Below the pieces are notes generated by a model. That model was not told where the DNA came from, searched no databases, and saw only the letters and a list, made by a program, of their open reading frames with translations. This document shows positions 44,801 through 54,157 of a stretch of DNA of 64,000 bases, one piece after another; the first letter of the stretch is position 1; every line of letters starts with the position of its first letter. The DNA lies in the NCBI GenBank assembly GCA_020627965.1, contig JAHDFX010000002.1, forward strand, positions 1-64,000, given 5' to 3'. Both the position numbers and the translations under genes were made by a program. Source of the stretch: Saprospiraceae bacterium (lineage in GTDB: Bacteria; Bacteroidota; Bacteroidia; Chitinophagales; Saprospiraceae).

Positions 44801-46732
44801 ATGAAAACTATTCAGGTACTAGCACTCATATTCGGATCAATCATGGTCTTATCAGCATGGAGTGAAAAAAAACCAGACACTCCTCCAACACCTCAAAAGG
44901 TACAGAAGTTACACCACGATTATTTTCGGACATTCATGGCAGAAGTAGATACATTGTCCAATATGGCTAGTCAGCAAAAAGGTACCTCATTAACTCAATT
45001 ACAAACACAAATTACCAAAACCCGATACACTTATAAACGCATCGAATTTTTGTTCGACTACATCCATACCAAGTATAATTACTTCAATATCAATGGCGGA
45101 CCTTTATACAAACTGGATGAAGACCAACCTCACATACCGCCAGTCAAACCTAATGGTTTACAGACACTGGATGAATTAATATTCAGTGATGAAGCAGAAC
45201 ATGAACGAGCAACTATAGATACACTAGCTCAGGAACTTCAGACAGCTATTCAATTTATCGGACAAACTCATTTTGCTTATGAATTTGAAAATCATAAAAC
45301 GATTGAGGCTATTCGTTCCGGTCTAATTCGGGTGTTTACACTGGGCATAACAGGTTTTGACACTCCCGGTTCTGGCAATGCTTTTCAGGAAGCCAGGGTA
45401 AGTATAGAAGCCATGCAGGAGACTTTTCGGCTTTTTGAAACGGAATTAAAACCTGAAGCTAAAACTAAGTTTGCAGAAATACTCCACTTATTTGATAAAG
45501 GAATTAGCCAATTGAAAAACCAAACTTTTGATGATTTTAATTATATGGCTTTTTTACAGGAAGTTATCAACCCCTTATACAGATCATTATTAGATTTTGT
45601 TGATCTTAATCAAATTTCACCTGAGCGATTTAAATCACATGCACATAATTATCAGACTGACAATTTATTTGATAAAGACTTTCTGAACAAAGACTTTTTT
45701 CAGGAGATTAGTTACTCGCCTTTAGGCAATCCTAAAAGCATAGAACTAGGCAGGTTATTATTTTATGACCCTATTTTATCTAAAGATCATAAAATGTCTT
45801 GTGCAAGTTGTCATTCTCCCGATAAGGCTTTTGCAGACGGACTTCCTACCAGCAAGGCTAGCATAGAAGGCAAGTTTGTTAGTCGCAATTCACCTACTTT
45901 AATAGACGCAACTTTTTCCAAACGTTTTTTCCATGATCTGCGTGCTATCAATCTGGAACGCCAAATTCCTCATGCTATAGAAAACCAAGAAGAGTTTAAT
46001 ATATCATTTTGGGAGATCATAAACAGGCTTGAGCAAAGTTCTACTTACCTTCAATTGTTTGCCGATGCCTATGGAGGCATTTCTAAAAAAGGCGATATTA
46101 ACCGACGCTCTATCAGCAATGCACTGGCAGCTTATACCAATTCTTTGGTATCATTCAACAGTGATTTTGACAAGTATGTCAGAGAAGAAAGCAATTCTTA
46201 TCCTGAATCTGCTATACGTGGTTTCAATTTATTCATGGGCAAAGCTGCCTGTGCAACCTGCCATTTTCCGCCGGCTTTTAATGGCACTGTTCCTCCTTTC
46301 TACATAGAAACAGAATCAGAAGTGCTTGGGGTTACTAAGGGCTGGGATACTATAAACCCTCAATTAGATGATGACCTTGGGCGATATGCCAATGGTATGC
46401 ACTGGGACAAACAGGCTCATTTTCTTCGTTCTTTCAAAACAGTTGGACTGCGTAATGTAGAACTTACAGCACCTTATATGCATAATGGTAGTTTTGAAAA
46501 TTTGGAAGAAGTGCTTGATTTTTATAATCGTGGAGGAGGTGCAGGAATGGGACTTGATGTTGATAATCAAACCCTGGCTCCTGATCCGCTTGACTTAAAC
46601 CAAGCAGCTATTGATGACATTATTGCTTTTCTCCATACACTTACAGATACGACAGGATTACATCCGGGGGTCATTAATCTGCCGCCGTTTGAAAATAAGC
46701 CTCAATGGAATGAACGTATGCCTAACTATTAG
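44801..46732 (+). CDS. Di-haem cytochrome c peroxidase (MauG-like) with helical N-terminal domain
   Basis: 643 residues with a signal peptide (VLALIFGSIMVLSAWS). Residues ~30-260 are helical and resemble the imelysin-like region found before the peroxidase in Bacteroidota (TRYTYKRIEFLFDYIHTKYN). The C-terminal half has two CXXCH haem sites, MSCASCHSPDKAFADGL and AACATCHFPPAFNG, and a late LTAPYMHNGSFENLEEVLDFY, which holds the Met ligand of the high-potential haem. It would reduce peroxide in the periplasm, although MauG-type oxidases share the fold. The 3' end overlaps the converging unknown gene by 11 bases. Confidence 0.9.
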   Translation: MKTIQVLALIFGSIMVLSAWSEKKPDTPPTPQKVQKLHHDYFRTFMAEVDTLSNMASQQKGTSLTQLQTQITKTRYTYKRIEFLFDYIHTKYNYFNINGGPLYKLDEDQPHIPPVKPNGLQTLDELIFSDEAEHERATIDTLAQELQTAIQFIGQTHFAYEFENHKTIEAIRSGLIRVFTLGITGFDTPGSGNAFQEARVSIEAMQETFRLFETELKPEAKTKFAEILHLFDKGISQLKNQTFDDFNYMAFLQEVINPLYRSLLDFVDLNQISPERFKSHAHNYQTDNLFDKDFLNKDFFQEISYSPLGNPKSIELGRLLFYDPILSKDHKMSCASCHSPDKAFADGLPTSKASIEGKFVSRNSPTLIDATFSKRFFHDLRAINLERQIPHAIENQEEFNISFWEIINRLEQSSTYLQLFADAYGGISKKGDINRRSISNALAAYTNSLVSFNSDFDKYVREESNSYPESAIRGFNLFMGKAACATCHFPPAFNGTVPPFYIETESEVLGVTKGWDTINPQLDDDLGRYANGMHWDKQAHFLRSFKTVGLRNVELTAPYMHNGSFENLEEVLDFYNRGGGAGMGLDVDNQTLAPDPLDLNQAAIDDIIAFLHTLTDTTGLHPGVINLPPFENKPQWNERMPNY

Positions 46733-48074
46733 ATTTCTTTGCTACAGGCTTTCTATATCTTGGCAATTTGTCTTTATAATAAAGATGATAAAAGTTGTAA
46801 AACATCATATAATCCAGCCCGTTCCATTCCTGATAAATGCCATTTTTATTGCCTTTATACTGGCTAGGATGTAACCAGCGATTACTGGATTTCCAGCCAT
46901 TTCCTGCCTGACAGCCTGGTGTTTTGAAACACGGTCCAGTAGCAGGAGCACTATCCACAATTTTGGTAAAGTCTTTGAAATTGAGGCTCTTTCCTATTTT
47001 TTTATTGTTCAATACCGCATCAGCAAGCGCATATAATTCTTCATCTGCATTTTTACAATAAGCCGCCATTTTATTTTTATCCCAGGAATCGGCAGTTACC
47101 ATCAAAGAAAAGATCATAGGATGATTATAGTGTGTTTGTATACCAAATAGCCAATCGTAACTGCCATGCAGAAATTTCCCTAGTCCTCTAGAGCGTCCAC
47201 TCTGATAGGTTTTCCTGTACTTTCCTTTGGTAATACGATCTCCTGTTTTGGCAATACTATAAGAAAATGCCCTGCAATCTCCTCCCCATCGGTTGGGGGC
47301 TTTTTTACCATCTGGCCCTACTATTCTCCACTTATTATTTCTCATAAAAGAAACAATTCTATCTGTATTGACTGCCGCTAATTCTCCAAATGTAGGTTTA
47401 TTTTTATAGCGTTCATTAGGAATGAGTTCAGCGATACAAGTAAAACCCAATAATAAACTGATTGCTTGATCCTGACTCACAAAATATCCACCTTTTATTG
47501 TTGCCGGGGCGCAGCCACCAGCCGATTTGATGCAAGTGTAAGTCACTTTACCATCGGTAAATCTATGCTTTCCATTTTCATCTTTTAAAATATCAATAGT
47601 CACATCATCCCGAATGAAAAAACCATCCTTTTTACCTGTTTTTCTAAAGCGGCGTTCAGCTTCGCTGTCCAGTCTTTCAAAAGCCATGATAGCATAATAA
47701 AGCTCTTCAGCCGTTTTAGAATAATCTGCACTGGCATTTTTGAGCAATTTCAATTCTGTTGCTAAAACAGTAATGTAATACCCAAGATGGATAGTGCCAT
47801 CTCCCCATTGCAACTTTCCTGTTCCTTTAGGCAGTGGGCATTTATCCCGTTTCATCCACCAGTCTTTTTGGCAATTAGCTACAGGGTCACGCCCGCCCAT
47901 AGGAATACTCATTCCCTGCCCCTCTCCTACTACTACAAAACCAGGAATATTTTTATCCGGTTGATTGATTAGTCGTTCTCGGTATTGCCAGTATTTTGCA
48001 AGATTAGAGATAGTTGTTTGTGTGAATATGGGCTTACACATGAGCAACAATAATCCTATTAAGTAAATTCTCAT
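46722..48074 (-). CDS. Secreted protein of unknown function, possibly glycosidase-like
   Basis: 450 residues with a signal peptide (MRIYLIGLLLLMCKPIFTQ). Aromatic-rich segments GDGTIHLGYYITVLATELKLL and SGRSRGLGKFLHGSYDWLFGIQTHYNHP suggest an alpha/alpha-toroid-like enzyme fold, but I find no family signature. Several cysteines (DWWMKRDKCPLP, CIKSAGGCAP, GPCFKTPGCQAG) could form disulphides. There is no sorting tail or lipobox, so it is periplasmic or released by another route. Monocistronic, divergent from the thi operon. Confidence 0.65.
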   Translation of the reverse strand: MRIYLIGLLLLMCKPIFTQTTISNLAKYWQYRERLINQPDKNIPGFVVVGEGQGMSIPMGGRDPVANCQKDWWMKRDKCPLPKGTGKLQWGDGTIHLGYYITVLATELKLLKNASADYSKTAEELYYAIMAFERLDSEAERRFRKTGKKDGFFIRDDVTIDILKDENGKHRFTDGKVTYTCIKSAGGCAPATIKGGYFVSQDQAISLLLGFTCIAELIPNERYKNKPTFGELAAVNTDRIVSFMRNNKWRIVGPDGKKAPNRWGGDCRAFSYSIAKTGDRITKGKYRKTYQSGRSRGLGKFLHGSYDWLFGIQTHYNHPMIFSLMVTADSWDKNKMAAYCKNADEELYALADAVLNNKKIGKSLNFKDFTKIVDSAPATGPCFKTPGCQAGNGWKSSNRWLHPSQYKGNKNGIYQEWNGLDYMMFYNFYHLYYKDKLPRYRKPVAKKSNS

Positions 48075-48166
48075 TTAAATATATTTTAGGTAAAAGTACC
48101 AATATTAGTTATAGTTCTCCCAAAAACCGTTGAAACAAGAATATTGTATATCTCGCTCAAAGAGGA

Positions 48167-48198
48167 TTTGATAAAATGGGTGAAACCTACTATCTTGC
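48167..48198 (+). promoter_or_regulatory. Promoter of thiS-thiC
   Basis: TTTG at 48167-48170, a 20-base spacer, and TATCTTGC at 48191-48198, a near match to TAnnTTTG. Transcription would start just before the TPP riboswitch. Confidence 0.45.
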
Positions 48199-48200
48199 AT

Positions 48201-48283
48201 ACACTTTGGGGGTTTCCGTATTAATCGGGATGAGATATACCCTTTGAACCTGATACAGTTCACACTGTCGTAGGGAAAAGTCT
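48201..48283 (+). promoter_or_regulatory. TPP riboswitch (THI element)
   Basis: The conserved core is plain: GATGAGATATACCC (pyrimidine-binding loop, usually CTGAGA), then TTTGAACCTGATACAG, and the closing CGTAGGGAAA. The P1/P2 stem base GGGGGT/...CC opens it. It binds thiamine pyrophosphate and should shut off thiS-thiC. Downstream, an imperfect hairpin AACTATCA/TTGATGGTT at about 48286-48312 ends in TCTGATTTT and may be the expression platform (terminator). Confidence 0.93.
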
Positions 48284-48341
48284 GAAAACTATCATATAGT
48301 CTATTGATGGTTATCTGATTTTCCTGCCATTTTGCTTCAAT

Positions 48342-50418
<2,077 letters not shown>

Positions 50419-50436
50419 TTCAAATAATATCTATAA

Positions 50437-50475
50437 CTGACATCCCGTTGAATATTCAATGGGATGTCAGTTTTT
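50437..50475 (+). terminator. Terminator of thiS-thiC
   Basis: A 17-bp stem CTGACATCCCGTTGAAT with its near-perfect complement (one G-T pair), followed by TTTTT. It also faces the converging glucosaminidase gene. It shares GACATCCC with the pckA terminator. Confidence 0.88.
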
Positions 50476-50477
50476 AT

Positions 50478-51260
50478 TTAGAGCTTTGCTATAGCTTTTG
50501 CCTCCAAATCATCAAAAGCATCCAGATCGTATTCTTCTATAATGAACTCCAATTTTTCTGCATACAATTTATCAACTGAATATCCTGCAAGTTCTAATCC
50601 TTTTGCCCAGCGCGCATAATCTGTTCGTTCCAGGTTGGTCAGGTGATTAAACTGTTCTGAAGTCAGATAAAGACTATGATCGCGAAAAGAACGCCATGCG
50701 GACTCGTAATTGCGTAAACAAGTTCCATCATATTCATTAGTTTTATCTGTCCACTTATCTCCACATTCCAAATTGAAGTAATTATTGCTTTCATTGGCTA
50801 TCAGACTAGTTCCAGATTGACTGGCCAGTAGGGATTGAGCAAGTGTAATAGATGCAGGAATATTGTATTTTTCCATTTCGGCAACTCCTACTTTGGCAAA
50901 ACGTCTGATAAATCCTTTTACTGTCTCATCTGATGCCAGAACCGGATTTTCTACAATTACAGGCACATCAGCATCACTACTAAACATTGATAAAATACCA
51001 CTTTTTGTAGTGCTTTCAGTTGCGATTAACTCTTCTGAGGTAATCTTAGTCCGACGCTTTTTCTTGCTCTCCGGAATATCATGAAGTAAAGGCTTTACTG
51101 TTTTTATTTCTTCTTTTTCTTTATCAGGAGCCTTCATTTGAAAACCAACACTCAAATTTTTACTGGCTACCGCAATAAATACTATTGCTATCAGTGACAG
51201 GCTAAACCAATATTTTCTCAGAATTTTTTGGGTTTGCAGTAAATCTATCGGGCTTTTCAT
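50478..51260 (-). CDS. Membrane-anchored glucosaminidase-family protein
   Basis: I start it at MKSPIDLLQ (51260), since the 41 earlier codons run through the promoter and into the TauE remnant. About 260 residues. One N-terminal membrane helix (WFSLSLIAIVFIAVA), a basic and disordered linker (KKKRRTKITSEEL), then a Glucosaminidase domain: FAKVGVAEMEKYNIPASITLAQSLLASQSG has the catalytic-region phrasing, and FRDHSLYL and GLELAGYSVD are typical. Catalytic Glu is usually in the ALAQxxLESxxG stretch; here it reads AQSLLASQSG, with Ala/Ser where Glu is expected, so it may be inactive. Confidence 0.82.
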   Translation of the reverse strand: MKSPIDLLQTQKILRKYWFSLSLIAIVFIAVASKNLSVGFQMKAPDKEKEEIKTVKPLLHDIPESKKKRRTKITSEELIATESTTKSGILSMFSSDADVPVIVENPVLASDETVKGFIRRFAKVGVAEMEKYNIPASITLAQSLLASQSGTSLIANESNNYFNLECGDKWTDKTNEYDGTCLRNYESAWRSFRDHSLYLTSEQFNHLTNLERTDYARWAKGLELAGYSVDKLYAEKLEFIIEEYDLDAFDDLEAKAIAKL

Positions 51261-51292
51261 TAAATTTTGTTTTAAAATTGTATCAGATATTA

Positions 51293-51300
51293 CAAATATA
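51293..51300 (-). promoter_or_regulatory. -7 box of the glucosaminidase gene
   Basis: Minus-strand TATATTTG, an exact TAnnTTTG match about 33 bases upstream of the ATG at 51260, with TTTG 20 bases further upstream as -33. Confidence 0.55.
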
Positions 51301-51341
51301 AAACAAATTGTTTTCAAAATCAAATAAAAAAATGTTTTTAG

Positions 51342-51531
51342 ATGCATATACTTGATTTTTTTCAAATTTCTCATACCTTCCAATTAGATTATTGGCAATG
51401 GAGTCTTGCGATCATGGCTCCTATGATATTAGGCATATCAAAAGCAGGTGTGAAGGGTATTTCTATCATTTTTGTTACGCATGATTTTATTATTGACGGC
51501 TATTGGCGCTGTATTGATTTTCTTTAGGTAA
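51342..51531 (+). pseudogene. Remnant of a TauE/SafE-type permease (both ends, middle deleted)
   Basis: The short ORF reads QWSLAIMAPMILGISKAGVKGISIIFVT, which is the start of a TauE/SafE sulfite-exporter-family permease (about 250 residues when whole). Right after the FVT, another frame reads LLTAIGAVLIFFR and a stop, which resembles the last residues of such permeases. The roughly 200 residues between are absent, so an internal deletion appears to have joined the two ends out of frame. It overlaps nothing else that is real. Confidence 0.55.
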
Positions 51532-51657
51532 TTCTGATAGTTATTTTACCCTTCATTCAATATTTTTGAATCTTTAAATTCAATGACCATACATATTCTC
51601 AATCCTTTTATGTGTTGGTTCTTTTCCTTTACATAACATAATATGTATCAAAAAATG

Positions 51658-51665
51658 TATATTTG
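51658..51665 (+). promoter_or_regulatory. -7 box of the exosortase gene
   Basis: TATATTTG, an exact TAnnTTTG match 50 bases upstream of the preferred start at 51715. The longer ORF start at 51667 would lie at the transcription start, which argues against it. Confidence 0.5.
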
Positions 51666-51714
51666 ATTGCATTTTACACAGTGTATTCTTATTTCTATTA
51701 GAACTACGAACCAT

Positions 51715-52302
51715 ATGAAAAAGAAAAAGCAGAAAAAAGCTACCACAAAGGCAATCCCTATATCTAAGCCTTCGATTCAGGAAAGAATCAAGGAGCGGTG
51801 GAATAATCCGGTTTTTCGTTTTTTAGGGCTGTCTATCATAGGTATTGCCTTATTTTATCTATTCTATATCAGCTTGTATGAAACTATGCTGGAAGCTCCT
51901 ATTACCGCCTTTAATGCCTGGCTAAGTAGTGCCGTACTCAACCTGATTGGTTATGGTACGACTGTGCAGGATGCTGCCATTCATGGTACTTTTTCACTTA
52001 ATGTAAAACGAGGTTGTGATGCTATAGAACCTATTGCGGTAATGGGCGTTATATTACTTGCTTTTCCGATGGCAATTCGTCATAAATTATCAGGTGTACT
52101 TGTGGGAATTCTGGTCTTGGCTGCACTTAATATCCTGCGAATTGTTAGTCTTTATCTTATAGGAATTTATGTGCCAAGTATTTTTGAACTAATGCATATG
52201 CAGATATGGCAGGTACTTTTTATTCTGGCAGCACTGGTTTTTTCTGCTTTCTGGATACGTAGAGGTTTACAAAAAGCTAATTTACAGAACACTACCAATT
52301 AA
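51715..52302 (+). CDS. Exosortase/archaeosortase family transpeptidase
   Basis: 195 residues from MKKKKQ. Basic cytoplasmic N-terminus, then several membrane helices. The catalytic triad of the family is visible: Cys101 in VKRGCDAIEP, Arg142 in ALNILRIVSLYLIG, His161 in FELMHMQIWQ. Exosortases cut C-terminal PEP-CTERM-like tails in the membrane and usually pass the protein on to a glycan or other carrier. The small size fits Bacteroidota types. The next gene, 13 bases on, is a membrane protein likely to be its partner. No target with a recognisable C-terminal tail is seen in the window. Confidence 0.88.
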   Translation: MKKKKQKKATTKAIPISKPSIQERIKERWNNPVFRFLGLSIIGIALFYLFYISLYETMLEAPITAFNAWLSSAVLNLIGYGTTVQDAAIHGTFSLNVKRGCDAIEPIAVMGVILLAFPMAIRHKLSGVLVGILVLAALNILRIVSLYLIGIYVPSIFELMHMQIWQVLFILAALVFSAFWIRRGLQKANLQNTTN

Positions 52303-52315
52303 CAATCGCTAAGTC

Positions 52316-52903
52316 ATGACCAATAAAAGTATTATATTATTTGTCGTAAAATGCCTTAGCATTTACATTCTATTAGTTACTATAGCTACCCCTCTATTGA
52401 AACTAGAACGTCCCTGCTCTGAAATCGTTTGTGCCACAGGCAATCTATTTTTTCCTAAAACTCAATGGAAACATGTAGTTGATAAAAAAGATGGTAGTAG
52501 TAGTGTCCAACTTGCTTTAACGGCACAAATGAATGGCAAGAATGTCAGTCGGGTAGGCACGCTAGACAATATGAAAAATTGGGTTTTAATGCCATTTTTG
52601 CTGCTTGTTGCTTTATTACTTGCCTTACCTTTTAATTGGAAGCGAATGTTGACGACTTTTGCCTTAGGTATGCTGGGCATGTGGATATACGTTATTATCC
52701 TTCTAAAATGGTCAATCAACTTTGGTCATGCACTGGCTGCCGGTATTTCTCCAGAAGACACTTTATTTGGTGAGGTATTTAATACCAATGTAGGACATCT
52801 TACGATCATACCGCTTGTTATCTGGGCAATTGTATCTTTCAGACGATCCGACTGGCAATATTTGACTTCAGGAAAGTGGTTGAATAGTAGGGACAATTCT
52901 TAA
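52316..52903 (+). CDS. Exosortase-associated membrane protein
   Basis: 195 residues with four hydrophobic segments (ILFVVKCLSIYILLVTIATPLL; WVLMPFLLLVALLLALPF; TFALGMLGMWIYVIILL; HLTIIPLVIWAIVSF). A periplasmic region of about 60 residues with two cysteines (RPCSEIVCATG) lies after the first. I do not recognise a named family, although exosortase loci of Bacteroidota often carry such a small membrane partner. It begins 13 bases after the exosortase and is almost certainly co-transcribed. Its stop lies in the loop of the terminator. Confidence 0.7.
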   Translation: MTNKSIILFVVKCLSIYILLVTIATPLLKLERPCSEIVCATGNLFFPKTQWKHVVDKKDGSSSVQLALTAQMNGKNVSRVGTLDNMKNWVLMPFLLLVALLLALPFNWKRMLTTFALGMLGMWIYVIILLKWSINFGHALAAGISPEDTLFGEVFNTNVGHLTIIPLVIWAIVSFRRSDWQYLTSGKWLNSRDNS

Positions 52904-52919
52904 ATTATCCCTACTATTC
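52882..52919. terminator. Terminator ending the exosortase operon
   Basis: A perfect 12-bp stem GAATAGTAGGGA/TCCCTACTATTC, extended inward by AATT/AATT, with GTTTTATT after it. The stop codon of the partner gene lies inside the hairpin. It can also serve the converging OmpA-like gene. Confidence 0.8.
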
Positions 52920-52951
52920 GTTTTATTAAGTAAGTGCTTGGACAGCATTAT

Positions 52952-54139
52952 CTATAATTTATTAGGTGTCACCAACCAATGGAAGGTCACAATACGTCTG
53001 TTTGGGTCATTATTCTTATCGCAGGACTTATTTACATAAGGGCACTCCTCTCCTCTTCCTTGCGAAATAATATCAATACTAATATTACTGGTATTGGAAA
53101 ACAATTCCTGGTCTCTGCGCAATAACAATTCTCTCATATGACGACTCATTTCATCAGCTCTCAGGCGTGATAATGCTCGGTTCAAATCCTGACGTGAAGG
53201 GTTTGATTTTCCGGTGACTGGTTGTAATTCTCGATACAGTGGGCTACTGGAAGATATAGGAGTAGCATCTGCATAGCCTTTAGCCACAATAGTTAATGTC
53301 ATATCCCTTTCACGATATCGATTGACAAAATCTACAATTGAATTTATGAGTGGTTCAAATGCTGCCTCTACTTTTGGCATATCTGCAGATTTGATTGTAA
53401 AAGCGCCTGGCCCGAAGAAGGCAGCAGCTTCAAATTGCTTGAATTTATCTGTTTCCAGTACATCAACAACAAGTTTCAACTGTTCAAGATTACGTTGCTG
53501 GGCCACGCTACCTTGATTTCTGATTCTTGTGATCGTCTGATAGGCTGATTCAATGATCTGCGTTTCTATTTCTCCTTGCTCTGGAACCGAATATGCAGTT
53601 TTCAATCCTTGTATAGCCTCTTCTTTTTCTTCAATTTCCTTGGTGGTTTCTACCTTAATCTCCTCAACTACATTGGTTACTTTTTCATAAGAGACTGTAT
53701 CAAGCTTACCTACTGAGAGTTCGGCCGTAGCCTTATTTTCTACTTCCGTTGCTTTGATGATGAGTTGTTCATCCAGCTTTTTACTTTCCTCCAGCTCTTC
53801 CAGTAATTTTGGAATAGATTCATTCGGTTTGCTCGTTATGATTTCAATAGCTGATTGTACAGAAGCTTCATAATCTTTGTATGTTCTTCGTCTTTCAGTT
53901 TGCACATAAACTTCAAGACTATCCAGCGTCTGCTCTACTCTCCCCATACGCTCGTCTATTTGTGCTACCAATGTGTCATTGTTAGAGTATACCTGACGGA
54001 AGCGGCGGTCATTCTCCATTAGTTGTTTAAGTGCATCCAGATAACGGGGAGCATTCAGGTCCTTTTTGGCTGTGCAGGAGCTGAACATCATTAAAATAGT
54101 GATGCTACTTATTAGCAGTAGATTAAACTTATTATACAT
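52952..54139 (-). CDS. OmpA-like lipoprotein with coiled coil
   Basis: 395 residues. The signal peptide ends in a lipobox (MMFSSC), so Cys22 or so is lipidated. Residues ~60-230 are long charged helices (RRRTYKDYEASVQSAIEII, EEIKVETTKEIEEKEEAIQ), suggesting a periplasmic coiled coil. The C-terminal ~130 residues resemble an OmpA domain: VAKGYADATPI, LSRLRADEMSRHMRELLL and PNRRIVTFHW take the places of GHTD, RA..V and NRRVE. It would link the outer membrane and cell wall. It lies 18 bases after the pseudokinase-PKD gene and is probably its periplasmic partner. Confidence 0.75.
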   Translation of the reverse strand: MYNKFNLLLISSITILMMFSSCTAKKDLNAPRYLDALKQLMENDRRFRQVYSNNDTLVAQIDERMGRVEQTLDSLEVYVQTERRRTYKDYEASVQSAIEIITSKPNESIPKLLEELEESKKLDEQLIIKATEVENKATAELSVGKLDTVSYEKVTNVVEEIKVETTKEIEEKEEAIQGLKTAYSVPEQGEIETQIIESAYQTITRIRNQGSVAQQRNLEQLKLVVDVLETDKFKQFEAAAFFGPGAFTIKSADMPKVEAAFEPLINSIVDFVNRYRERDMTLTIVAKGYADATPISSSSPLYRELQPVTGKSNPSRQDLNRALSRLRADEMSRHMRELLLRRDQELFSNTSNISIDIISQGRGEECPYVNKSCDKNNDPNRRIVTFHWLVTPNKL

Positions 54140-54157
54140 ATTTATAGGTTGTTTGAT

